A stretch of DNA of 64,000 bases, taken from assembly GCA_032191485.1 (NCBI GenBank), contig JAVDOI010000003.1, positions 27,365,336 to 27,429,335 of the forward strand, read 5' to 3'. The notes under the pieces are model-generated. The model saw nothing but the letters and a program-made list of their open reading frames with translations. It made no database searches and was not told where the DNA came from. Below, in pieces: positions 45,166 to 56,395 of this stretch; the first letter of the stretch is position 1, and every line of letters starts with the position of its first letter. Origin of the DNA: Leptoclinus maculatus. Lineage: Eukaryota; Chordata; Actinopteri; Perciformes; Stichaeidae. The translations under genes and the position numbers were made by a program.

Positions 45166-46145
45166 CCAGAAACACGACTCCGAATGAATGCTAACGTTGC
45201 TATGTGTCTGCTGAATGTTTAAATAGGCATCTGTAAAAACTTTAAAAGGTGATAATATGTCAATGCTGGGTTTACAGCTCGTTGTGCCGCCCCCAAGTGA
45301 CCAAATATTGCTTAACAATTAGTACAAGTTTACAGGAATACAAAAAGGTAGTTTTGAAACATCTGGAGTGGGGATTTCCACGTCAACATGTGGCAGCTTC
45401 TGCCACTGTGTTTTATTAAGGTGAAGATTGTTATAAAGTGACAAAACAATCCTGATAGTGAAAGGTAAAGGAAAGGCACAGAGCAGGAACGCAAAGGACA
45501 AATAGAAACTGAGAAACAGAAAAACAGGGCAGTGATCCCCAACAAGCCAAGACTAATGACAGCAACAAAGTTGGCGATAAGATTGAGGTGGAGTAAAGAG
45601 ACAAAGGAGTTTGTGGTGGAAGCGAAAGAGCGTGCTCAGCAATATAGATCCATAGCCCTAGGTTAGTGAAGACAGAGATAACTCTTCATCAGCACCTCGA
45701 GTGCTGCCGATATCGCTGAGTCATCATCGCTCGGATATACAGCTGCAGGATGAAGAAAAGAAGAAGCCCCGAACATCATCACCTCCATTCTCACTCATCG
45801 GCCTCGTTGTTATGACTGCACAAGATAAAATCCGTCATGTGTATCGTTCAATGTGAGAGAAAGCCAACATATTCACTTTTAATTCACTTTCTGAATGAAT
45901 CAAACTGTTGGTGCGGTTCATCCCTTTAACTATTCTTTCCAAAGCCAAGTGGGAGACGCCTTGGGCTGTTGGGCATCTTTCCCAGCGCCAGTCTCACACC
46001 TGCCCCTGGCAAAAACAAAATAACTATGCAAAACTCTCTTTCGCTCTTGTGGGCTCCCTCTCCTTCCTTGTTTCCTCTTTCCTTCTTTCAGTTTTTAATT
46101 AAACAGAAGTAGAGGGCTGAGAAAACCTGCTTCTAATTACACAGC
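45166..46145. promoter_or_regulatory. Candidate conserved noncoding element 8
   Basis: The part from about 45640 to 46130 is unique and mixed in composition (GCCCTAGGTTAGTGAAGAC, GCTGAGTCATCATCGCTCGG, TGGCAAAAACAAAATAACTATGCAAAAC split by ordinary DNA). TATGCAAAA at about 46024-46032 is an octamer-like word. The first part (45166-45640) is ordinary intergenic DNA. Confidence 0.3.
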
Positions 46146-46149
46146 CGCT

Positions 46150-46151
46150 GC

Positions 46152-46219
<68 letters not shown>

Positions 46220-46352
46220 GCTTGTTTCTCCTCTCCCTTCACTTCTCTCTCTGTCTTCCCTCCTCTCTGAGATGGGCTGGAGCTCCGCCAACAGCCTGTG
46301 GAATCACTTACCAGCTACCACGACGGGGGAGAGGACGCACGCAGGTCGACGT

Positions 46353-46403
<51 letters not shown>

Positions 46404-46460
46404 TGCAAGAAATCACACACACACACACACACAGACACTTTGGGTCAAATGTGTGCATGC
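46150..46460. repeat. (TC)n and (AC)n microsatellites
   Basis: A TC tract (one TA interruption) spans about 46153-46215. An AC tract spans about 46354-46400, with a second AC tract at about 46415-46432. Confidence 0.9.
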
Positions 46461-47076
46461 ACGGATGCAGACAAACCCGTTTCGCAAGTCAAAAATGTGC
46501 AAAATGCAGACTTGCAAACACACACGCAGGTCACAGTCGAGACATCCTGACACGCTCTTGCAAACCCATTTAGCGCCTTTGCTTTCCCACTGTGTCTCTG
46601 TGTGTGTGTGGCAGGCGCGAGGGTGATCAGCTCCCTAATGAGAGGGAACAGTAATCATATTTCCCACTGACACAAACACAATGACAACATCTGTATCTAC
46701 TGTGGCCCGCCCTCTCATTCTCCCCCCCCCCCCTTTCCCCCATTGCACAGAAGCTTCCCTCCCCTCTCCTCCCCCCGTTCTATCACTTCCTTCTCTCTCA
46801 TCTCTGTCCACTTTTTTCCCCCCTTTTTGGAGCGATAAAGCAGAATACATAGAGATAGAAAGCTGGGGACTGACATCCCTCTCACCCTACTCTCCTTTGC
46901 TTCATCTCTCCCTCTGTCTCCCTTCATCAAACTGTGTATCTCTTTTCTCCTCTTTTTCTCTCTCCTTTCCATCTTAATACAGCGCACTCTTATTTAAGCT
47001 TGTGCTTTCAGGGGGAGGGTGGCGGCGGCGACACTGTAATTCAACAACGGTTTGTCCAATCCATCACACAGACAAT

Positions 47077-47113
<37 letters not shown>

Positions 47114-47399
47114 GCTGCCATGCATCACCTGCAGGCGAGTGTGTGCATTATCTGGATGTGGTGTGTTTGAGTAAGAGAGAGCCAAAGAGTGAACCTGTAG
47201 GAAGCACAAGGGGCAAAGAAGGGAAACAGAGGGGGGGGGGGGGGGCATGATGGCAGAGATAGCACAGAGTATAAAGGCAGGGAGTCACATCCTCAGAGGA
47301 AACACACAATAATTGAGGGAGGGGGTAGCTTGATGATAGGAAGTACAGAGGGAGCAGATAGAGACATGCAGCTTTAGCTGAAGTAGCTGGACAGCAGGA
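46461..47399. other. Intergenic with pyrimidine-rich and AC/G tracts
   Basis: C/T-rich tract at about 46710-46980 including a C run near 46722-46733, AC at about 47078-47111, and a G run at about 47230-47246. The predicted frames are low-complexity shadows. Confidence 0.55.
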
Positions 47400-47744
47400 G
47401 TGGGCGGGACACAGAAGCCCCCTCTGCCGCAATCAAGCCTCTGTCACCATCTGGACGCCATTTTAAAACCATCAGTTCTGGCTCCCCATGTAAACAAGGG
47501 CGCGACCCCAAACATGCTCCCCTCACTAAATGGGCTCTTTCTGGCAGCTGCAGACCCCAAAATGGCTGACCTTGTGGGGTGCGAATTGGAGCCAGAATGG
47601 CTGACTGACTGTATTACAGGGGAGGACTTCTGTTCTTCATTACTGCAGCATTTCCGACTGTGTACAAAAGACGTTTGGTTGTCATTTATCCAAAATGTGT
47701 TAGTAGTAGTGAGTTCAGCGCTACAGCACTTTGAGGACGGATGA
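47400..47744 (+). other. Orphan open frame of 114 codons, not a confirmed gene
   Basis: This plus-strand frame has unusually balanced composition for the desert and contains DPKMADLVGCELEPEWLTDC. The minus strand is open over the same bases. No family was recognised, and no promoter, partner exon or polyadenylation signal supports it. It may be repeat-derived (words such as CAAAATGGCTGAC are common in fish repeats) or a conserved noncoding block that happens to be open. Confidence 0.15.
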
Positions 47745-48004
47745 CTAAGGAAAAGCGGCGTCTGGTTCAATAACATTGTACATTTGTTCCAATCTGGAGA
47801 CAGATAAAGAAACGTGATGGATTATCAGGACGACCCAATAAATCAGAGATTATTTTTTTTTAATGTAGAACCAAGTAGCTATTTCAAGATACATAATAAC
47901 CATGGAAATCAATTTAAGATGATTTAAAAGTGGAATCTAATCTCAGATTTTGATGTAGTCTGAATCGAAATGGTCCAAACTTTCCATCCATCCAACAATA
48001 ACTG

Positions 48005-48315
48005 TCAGGGCTGCAACTAACAATTATTTTGTTAATCTGCAAACGATTTTCTTGATTTCTTTTGTTTCACATAAAATGACAAAAAACAGTGAAACATGCC
48101 CACCACAAACGACTATGTCTCAAAGCCCAAGTTGACGTCTTCCATTGATGTCTGTTTTCTTTCTGACCAACAGTTCAAAATTCAGAGATGTTTAATTTGC
48201 AATCATCGAGGACTTGGGAAAAAATAATCATATTTAAGAAGCAGGAACCATTTGATTTTTGGCATTTTTTATTTAAAAATGTTTAATTTCATCGATTAAT
48301 TTGAATAGTTTTTGT
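48005..48315 (+). repeat. Dispersed repeat family 2, copy 2
   Basis: The copy begins GGGCTGCAACTAACAATTAT and ends near TTTCATCGATTAATTTGAAT. It shares the head with 12826-13022 and is inverted relative to 54840-55270. Confidence 0.55.
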
Positions 48316-48650
48316 TCCAATAACAGTTAAATAGGAAGTAAATTTAGAAACATACACACTATCACTAAGGCAGCAAAAATTAGAAGAAGAAAAAATGTAA
48401 AAGTGAGATTCTTGCTACAGGGCAACAAAAAAGGTCCACGTCTCTCTAAAATAAGTGTTAGCAATTGTTGCTATTCCACTAACAGGTTAACTTTAATTGG
48501 CATTTAGATTAACAGAAACAAATAAGCAAACACGGATCATGAATGGCAGATTATTGAGAATTATGATGTGCTTACATGGGTGCGGGACAGCGATAGAGAG
48601 ATAGAGTGAAAACAGTGAAAAACAGAGGGAGCGTGTCAGAGGGATGTGTG
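48316..48650. other. Intergenic, nothing recognised
   Basis: AT-rich, no supported feature. Confidence 0.5.
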
Positions 48651-49100
<450 letters not shown>

Positions 49101-49424
49101 ATGCGTACAAGCAAGCGTACACACCAACGCGCAGGGATAAGATGAAATCTATGGACCGACATAGGTGAAGAGGGTAAGACCAATGTGGGGGAAGGGGTGT
49201 GCCGTTGTCAAAATGATGATAGTGAGAGAAAATGTGTCTTTAGTTGATTACACACCATTTTAGCAGTAAATTGTTATCTATCGGAAAATGCACCACTTTT
49301 CAAAACTTTCAAAAGAAAATCAGTGCTGTGCTTTGAGGGAAAAAAATCTACATATTAAGAGTGACAACAAAAATAAAAATCTTAAATTTGCAATTTCCGA
49401 GATTGGGAGCATATTGATTAACTC
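49101..49424. other. Intergenic, nothing recognised
   Basis: No gene or array recognised. Confidence 0.5.
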
Positions 49425-49580
49425 TCAACGGCTCTCAAGATGTCGACAGCGAGCCGGCGACTCACAGCTAACTGTGCTAACACCGCTAACATTGAAAACT
49501 ATGGCGAAAGTGCTGACGAACTGTGTTTACCTGAGGGGGAACTGGAGGGATGGGTGCTGGGCTTCTGCAACAACGCTGTT
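49425..49580 (+). repeat. Dispersed repeat family 5, copy 2
   Basis: See the 38670 copy: the same words occur in the same order (GGCTCTCAAGATGTCGACAG, ACAGCTAACTGTGCTAACAC). The 71- and 120-codon frames overlapping it are not supported as genes. Confidence 0.55.
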
Positions 49581-50435
49581 GTTCGGAATATATATAGAGC
49601 ATATATATGTATATTTACAAATAAACATATATATAGAAGGAGAAGTCTAAAATAAAATAGAAACAGACTTACAGTATCAAATGGCGAAGTTGACCATAAA
49701 GCAGTGGACTATTAATAGACCTTTTATTACACAGGCTGCAACTTTCTACATTGAATACAACACTGCCACCCTCTGGATAAAAGGAAGTGTTGCTTAAGAA
49801 TTTAGATCCGGTGAGTTTAGCCATATATTATATATAAACTGTCTATTAAAAAAAGATTACATTATGGAAAAATACCACTATGCACCTCATGAATAAAACA
49901 TCACTTTAACCTAATATATGTATTGTTCAGGTGACTCGTGAGTTTTTTGTGACCATACTGTACTTTATGGAATATTGTCACAAGATTATAGTTTTGTTGT
50001 AGTCATATATTTTTCAAATCTACTGAATTACAATAGTTAATTTACATATAAACGTTTCCAAAAAGCTAACAAAACGTATTGATGATTTAGGTCATCTGTT
50101 GGGATAGAGGAGTGAAGTAAGTCCAACAGATCGTAAACAAACTTGAGCATTAAAGTTAATTCTTGACATTGGAAACCATTGTCATTAATGCGCACACACA
50201 AGTTTTTTATCTGAGCTTTCAACTACATCTCGCTGTCTTCTTCAGTAGATGGTGGTGGCTCAGTTATATCAGACTACTTCTAACTGTTTACAGAGTTTAC
50301 TGAGCAAACACCTTTTAATGAAGAAGACAACAAGATGCTCTGGAAAAACAGCTGGTGAGTGGACCTTGAGTGAGGATGAGAAAACAAAGCGGCTTCCAAA
50401 GATAAACTTCTGCTAAAAAGGTTTTAACACCAACA
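49581..50435. other. Intergenic, nothing recognised
   Basis: AT-rich, with TATATA-rich patches near 49588-49635. No supported gene. Confidence 0.5.
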
Positions 50436-50439
50436 TCAC

Positions 50440-50795
50440 CATTCCTTCCCTTCATATATTTCTCTCTCCGGTTGTCAGTGTTTCCCTAGCTGCTCCCCTT
50501 TAAGTGGCGGTGATTGACAGGTGGGCTATATCCATGCAATATCACCCAGCGCACGTTCCTATTCCCTCCTGGAGCCTTCATCCACCGGTCAAATTAACCT
50601 TCCGTGCCAACGGGAGGGGGCCCTGCGTGGGCCAATCAGCAGGTGATTAGGCCGGGGGTGGGAGGGGTGAGGGGTCACCGCGATGGGGCCATCGCAAGCC
50701 TGATTGGTTTCAATCAGCAGCCAGCCGCAAGGACAGCTGGGAGCTGAGCCGCAGTGAGCGCTAATCAACGCGTCCCACAGTGAGGCATGAACAGT
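50440..50795. promoter_or_regulatory. Candidate conserved noncoding element 9
   Basis: A unique, GC-balanced block with TTTAAGTGGCGGTGATTGAC, CATGCAATATCACCC, GGGCCAATCAGCAGGTGATT, CCTGATTGGTTTCAATCAGC and AGCGCTAATCAACGCG. It has several CCAAT/GATTGG and homeodomain (ATTA/TGATTG) words and is clearly different from its simple-repeat surroundings. It could be an enhancer or a cryptic promoter. Confidence 0.35.
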
Positions 50796-51180
50796 CACTA
50801 CACACAGACACACACACACGGTCACACGTACACACAAGTAGATTGATGTTAGTGTATACACACTGACAACACGGACATCACTGTGTGCACACATTCACAC
50901 AGAGACAAGAAACACACACAAATACACACAGCGAGACATGGGAAGCAGAAATGAACAGTCAAGACCACAACAGATAAACAGAAAATCCCATAATGGAAAA
51001 CCAGAGAAGAGAGAGAGAGAGAGAGAGGCAGAGAGAGAAACTCAGAGCAACCCCAGAATCTCACAGTAAATTGAATGACTAATTGCATTGGATTTGTTAA
51101 TTTGACCACTGGCACATCTGATAGGGGCCTGTGACATTGGTTAGCAATGCTCTGTCCTACAAACCACAACAACACCCCTT
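50796..51180. promoter_or_regulatory. AC-rich tract, GA tract and candidate element 10
   Basis: Imperfect AC at about 50800-50840 and 50880-50930 and GA at about 51007-51030 precede a short unique block at about 51060-51160. That block contains TGAATGACTAATTGCATTGG and TTGTTAATTTGACCACTGGC, which are homeodomain-like words. Regulatory function is inferred only. Confidence 0.3.
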
Positions 51181-52019
51181 CTATGATGTCTTAAATGTGG
51201 AACAATTTAGATTTTCTCCGCTATGTCTGATGCTATCCTAATTCTTGTTCAAATCTCAGTAAAGCACAGCATTGACAAATCACTGATCAGATGAGATGGG
51301 AGAAGTCACAAAGAGCATAGTATAGCTCCTCCTCGGTGGGTTAAAAGTGGAGAAGACAGACTCATCTGCTGTGGTTCCTATTTATGACGGTGAGTGTTAC
51401 TGACTTCTTTGGGATCACTGAGAGGAATGTCTGCAGAGCTACAGGAGGAGTGGGTGTGTACACTGCATTAACATTATAGCAATAACTTTGGTGATTTATG
51501 TTTGGTCTTACACAACATGTCACAGACTTTCCCCTTCTTCTCTTTTTGCTCACCAGATGAAAAATGGCTACTTCCTTCAATATTCAGAATTAGGGGAAGA
51601 GAAACATTTGTGAATTGGTTCTCCAGCTGCACCATCAGTTTCACTTCTTTACAAACGATGCCAAACAAAGAGTGTTCTTTTGAGCAGAGCATCAGTCGAA
51701 ATATCTTCCCGCCTTCACAAGGTGAAGATTACAAGAGAAAATACCAATTTCCCAGAGTCTGCAATGTATTAATCATTTAATTGTTCATGAGATTTGAAGA
51801 TTTGCTTTGACTTCAAGAATTTATTTTTTTCAAGACTCATATTAACTAATGTTTGTGGAAAATGAGCTGAACCCCAAGAGAGAAACTCTTTATTCTCAAC
51901 TATCAAATGCATTGAAATATAAAACAAAATGGTAATGAAATTATTACAGAGCAGGGTACTGTTAACAGGAGGTATTGTATCGGGATAATGTAATGCTTCT
52001 CCAAAATATAGCACCAGTA
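51181..52019. other. Intergenic, nothing recognised
   Basis: AT-rich; open frames on both strands lack similarity. Confidence 0.5.
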
Positions 52020-52215
52020 AGTACGAATTTGTTTTCCCGCTGAGAGTTAGATGAAAGGATTGATGTGACTCTCGTGTTTGTATGGTAATATAAAGCTACA
52101 GCACAAAGTCTGTCAGCTCAGCATAAAGACTACAAACAGGGGGAAACAGACGCATTTGGGGTAGTGGATGTGTAAAGCAACATGTTGGCTTTCTTCTTCT
52201 TACTGTAATATTAGG
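52020..52215 (+). repeat. Dispersed repeat family 4, copy 2
   Basis: TTCCCGCTGAGAGTTAGATG, AATATAAAGCTACAGC and CAGCATAAAGACTACAAACA repeat the order seen at 30700-31020. Confidence 0.6.
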
Positions 52216-53070
52216 CTAGTCCTGTGGCTGCATGAGAATCATTCAGCAGAAGGTTAAACACATTAAACAAAATGTTTTAATTAGCCAGCTCTGCTGTTTA
52301 GTGATGCAAGTCATGTCCATTATGAGGAAGGAGAATTGTGGTGACAATTTAGTGCAACCATGCCTGATGACAGCAGTATGGTACAAGTCCAGCATCTCGT
52401 CCAATTTAAACTGGGCAAGAAGAAAAAAGCAAGGTGTGAGGCTTTACTACAGGAAGTAAAGACGCCTGCTCTGCCACTTATTTTCAATGATTTTGTTGAC
52501 TGCAAATACACGTATTTCCTTGTCTCCGTTTGGCTCATTTATATGTTCTTGCTCGGACAAAACACACAGAAATCCAACTTCAGAGGGTATTCTAAAAAGC
52601 GGAATCTCCTTATTTTTTCTCATTTACCTCATGTAACTATATTAGTTTTATTCATTTCAAGTTAGACTACTTTAGGACTTGAATAAATGTACTGCTGAGA
52701 TTTCACTCAACTCATTAATTCAAGTTTTAAAACACTTCCCAGCATGCATTGTTTGAGAGTTGACAATCTCCAGAAACCCTTCTTGTTTTGTGGTTTCAAC
52801 AAAACATTTATGATGGGAACTTGTAGTGTTTCTTGAATATATGCTAATATACAATTGATGTTCGCAATAATGATACAATGCTCATTATAATGAAGATCAT
52901 TATTGAACTCAGTACCTACTCCTGTCCACCTCACATGTTGTCATTGTAACTCAGCTGCAAAAGCGGCACCAACAGCAGTATTTGTGTACATACAAAACAT
53001 ATAATTAACTTCTAAAATAAAAGTGCCTTTGAGTTTACAAAATAAAATTCTATTTTAAATTCTAAATTCT
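52216..53070. other. Intergenic, nothing recognised
   Basis: AT-rich unique sequence. Open frames on both strands show no recognisable family. Confidence 0.5.
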
Positions 53071-53128
53071 ATCATGTAGAATGATACATCGTCATAGATT
53101 ACTATGACGATGTATCATTCTACATGAT
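53071..53128. repeat. Perfect 27-bp inverted repeat with 4-base loop
   Basis: The left arm (53071-53097, starting ATCATGTAGAATGATACATC) is exactly complementary to the right arm (53102-53128, ending GTATCATTCTACATGAT). The loop is ATTA. There is no T run after it, as a Pol III terminator would need, and no bacterial-type context. It could form a stem in DNA or in an RNA, or be an artefact of local inverted duplication. Confidence 0.9.
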
Positions 53129-54140
53129 GTGTGCAACATTAATCCACACTCTGACAGGGCCTGTGAAGTAGAGGCCGAGCCATTCGTCATCGTTTTCTCC
53201 CTCGTTATTCAGGGGAAACTCTTACAACTAAGTCCTATAACGGTAAGAAGTACTCAGGAACAACAGGGGGAGGTCCTTGCTATTTCTGTCTGCAGTGGCT
53301 CGAGGAGATGTTTGCTCTGCTGCTGCGTTTGCGCATACGCGGAACATAAAGGGAAAGGGAGTGGAGACCATCATATTTCTAATATTTACTGTTGAAAGAA
53401 GTGTCCCTCGCGCAGGAATACAAAAAAAACAAGCATACAGGTAGGACAGACTACGTACAGGCAACGTGGAAACACGAATCGTGTCATTTTCGGACAATAT
53501 AGGAAGTTGTGGTAGCGGATGTTATCATAGCCCCGTTGGCAAACTTTTGCTTACATCATTAGCATTAGCAATCTTTACGTGTAACTTCTGCACTCTTTAG
53601 CTTCCACATAACTGTTGCTTTAAAAACTAGTAAGGGTCATAACAGTAACCGCATGTCACAGTGTGTGTTCAGTCAAATTGTCTGAATAAGTAAACAGCTG
53701 TTGCGTCAAAATAAAAGAGGTTTCGCTTCTTACGAAGGGGAGAAGAATTGTTCCCTGTCAAACTAAGAGCAGACAGATGACATTAGTTGTGATAATGTGT
53801 TACGCGTCAGTTTTAATGTCCGGGTGGTTTAATTGAAACAATGTTTCAACTGCGCCCGCGTGACTCGAGGAACGTGGTTCATCTACTTTATGGAAGGTGG
53901 GTGGGGCGCGAGCAGCCTTGTTAATAACTTGTGACGAGTGGGATTTGATATGGAGTCCAGTACTGACACTACACAGACACAGACGGTTGTTTTATCTTCG
54001 CTGCCGGGGCCAAGTCATGGCTCAGCTTGACAAAATCCTCCTAATTCCGAGTTCAAACATAGAAAAATTCAAAACCACAGTCGTAATTATGATGATACAC
54101 ATGTCTTTCAGAATATACACAAGTGGTGTTAAACTAACCA
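53129..54140 (+). promoter_or_regulatory. Presumed tmem63a promoter and noncoding first exon region
   Basis: The first coding exon at 55362 begins with a splice acceptor, so a noncoding first exon must lie upstream. The region around 53150-53420 and 53840-54030 is richer in CpG than its flanks (TTTGCGCATACGCGG, GCGCCCGCGTGACTCGAGG, GGTGGGTGGGGCGCGAGC). No single start or donor could be fixed with confidence. This is inference from composition and distance. Confidence 0.3.
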
Positions 54141-54149
54141 AACAGTAGT

Positions 54150-54470
54150 GTAATGTAGACTAAGTACACTTACTCAAGTACTGTGCTTAAGTACATTTTT
54201 CAATACTTCTTTCTTTATGTTAGTATGTGCTGCTCTATTTCAATTCATATGTGAATATTGCTCTTTTTCCTCCTCCACATTTACTTTGAAGAATTACACT
54301 CAACATACAAAACAGGTGGTCAGTTTGTAAAATATATAATGCATTGTTGTAGAATGAACTACCCAACAACATGTAAAGTAATACAGCTTCAGCTGCACCA
54401 GCTACAAAAAGCTGCACACAGGATATTCATCTGTAACAATAATCCAAGGATATTAAATATGATCAAATAA
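54150..54470 (+). repeat. Dispersed repeat family 1, copy 4
   Basis: It opens with CTAAGTACACTTACTCAAGT and TTAAGTACATTTTTCAATAC, the usual start of this family, and continues with AATGAACTACCCAACAACAT. It has the same orientation as the 25255 copy. Confidence 0.55.
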
Positions 54471-54839
54471 ACCCAGAGAGGAGCCCTTCGGCTGTATAAT
54501 TAAGGAGAAGATGAATAGCATGCCAGAGCGAAGTTAAGGTTTAGAATGCAGGACTCCTTTTTGTATTTCTAAATAGTAATTCTGCTACTCACTAAAACTG
54601 TTCCTGCATCTGGTACCAAGGGCTGGTAGGCTTTCATTGCAATCAAAGACAACACCATCTGACATTCACAGTTCCTCCTAGCTGGTCTCAAGTATACTAA
54701 TCAATGACATCATCTGCTTTAATCTTTAGCTGTAGGAATGAAAACTTCTCTTAGTTGTTGGGGAAATCTGCAGCCTCTTGATGCTCCTGTGGCACATTAT
54801 TGCTCAGCCTTGATAGGCTAAGGAGTCGACTGTGTAGAG
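54471..54839. other. Intergenic, nothing recognised
   Basis: No gene, simple repeat or recognised repeat family. Confidence 0.5.
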
Positions 54840-55270
54840 CTGAAATCATTAGTTATTTCTAAAGAAAAAAATGCCAAATACTTGCTGATTACAATATTTA
54901 CCTGTTTTATATAATTGGTAGCTACAGCTCTTCTTTGCTGTGCTGTTAATGTCTGTTAAGTGTTGCAGGTTGTCATTTTAACACTACATCCCATGATCAA
55001 AGGTGTGTTAATCAGTGAAATCACTGAACTAAAGTCCCTGCACACGCTGTGCATGGTTCGAGACCCCTGACGACTTAACACTGCCTTCATGTTTCTCGTG
55101 TTTCTAGGATTTGCTTTATATTAAAGGGTGTTGTACTGATTGGACGAAACAAGCAATTTGAAGACGTCAGCTGGGCTCTTGGAAACCGTGACCTACATTT
55201 TTCAGACATTTTGTCAACAACAATTAATCAAAAGAAAATAATGAAAGGATTTGTTACTTGCAGCACTAAT
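54840..55270 (-). repeat. Dispersed repeat family 2, copy 3 (minus)
   Basis: The end AACAACAATTAATCAAAAGA, followed by TTGTTACTTGCAGCACTAAT, is the reverse complement of the family head seen at 12826 and 48005. It lies just 5' of the first coding exon of tmem63a. Confidence 0.45.
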
Positions 55271-55320
55271 CTTTTCCTTATCGCTGTGGGAGCAGCGTTG
55301 GCTCTGGGAGGTTGCTTCTC

Positions 55321-55342
55321 AATATATATATATATATATATA
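55321..55342. repeat. (AT)n tract before the tmem63a first coding exon
   Basis: An alternating AT tract ends 20 bases before the acceptor at 55360-55361, partly replacing the upstream pyrimidine tract. Confidence 0.9.
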
Positions 55343-55386
55343 CTTCTGTCAATCTCTGCAGACAAACTGCTGGTTCCCCTCCGGTG

Positions 55387-56360
55387 ATGTCTTCCCCGTG
55401 GTTTGAGCAGTGGCCCCTACTGGCCACAAATGGTACCACTCCCTCTGGGTTCGCAGACAACAAGAGCTGCCTCCACGGAAATAGCGGCGTACTCAATGGA
55501 GTCAGCTTCGGAGGAGTGCCGATTGTGCTGCTGCTCGATTTCTGTGTCTTTTTGGTACGTCTAAAAATGTACGGTGTCTGTCTGCCTGTGATGTGGTCAA
55601 GTGAGAGAAGACTGGAAATCTGTATGTAATGTCCCCTTTAGGCAAGAGACAATCCCTGCCAAAATGCTTCATATTGTCTCTATAGAGAAAGTGTTTTCCA
55701 TTATGCAATATAAAGAAATGCATTACATTTTTACCAACCACTGCTTTATTTGTGTGAAGGCATATTATGTCGGTTATTTTGTGGCATGAGGTGAAAGCTG
55801 ATTGGTTCTTCTCCTGGTGCCACCTACAGGTGCTGCTGAGTATCTTCTCTATTATCAGGAGGAGGTTCTGGGACTATGGGCGTCTGGCGCTAGTGGCAGA
55901 CAACGACGGGTCAGTTCATGATCTCACACACATTTGTCATAGGACGGATGAATCTTTTTCCTTGACTCTGTACTTCTGTGTGTCAGGTTCACCGAGTCGA
56001 CGCGCCGCCGCTATGGACGTATGTCATCCAGCGTGGATGACTTTGAGAATGAGTTGGTAAGTTAAAGAAAATCTTTGTCATTTACACTTTGTCAACACTT
56101 AATTTTTAAGATACCAAAGCACTTTTGTAATACTTTCAAACCAGTCTTGAATCATGAGGAACTTACCAAATAATCCTTATTACTATAATCCTCATTGTTT
56201 GTTGATGTAATCACAATACCTCCCTTTCTGTTTAGGGATTCTGCTCTTGGCTGCCTTACATCATCAGAATGGAGTGAGTGAACTGTGCTGCTCATTGTTT
56301 CTGTACTTGTGCCTCAACCAGAGCTATTTCATCCTGCTGTGTATACCAGCTCCCTTCTTA

Positions 56361-56395
<35 letters not shown>

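Noticed and set aside
53071..53128. Hairpin as a bacterial-type terminator or tRNA
   Set aside because: Eukaryotic context, no T run after the stem, and no cloverleaf or A/B box pattern; kept only as an inverted repeat.
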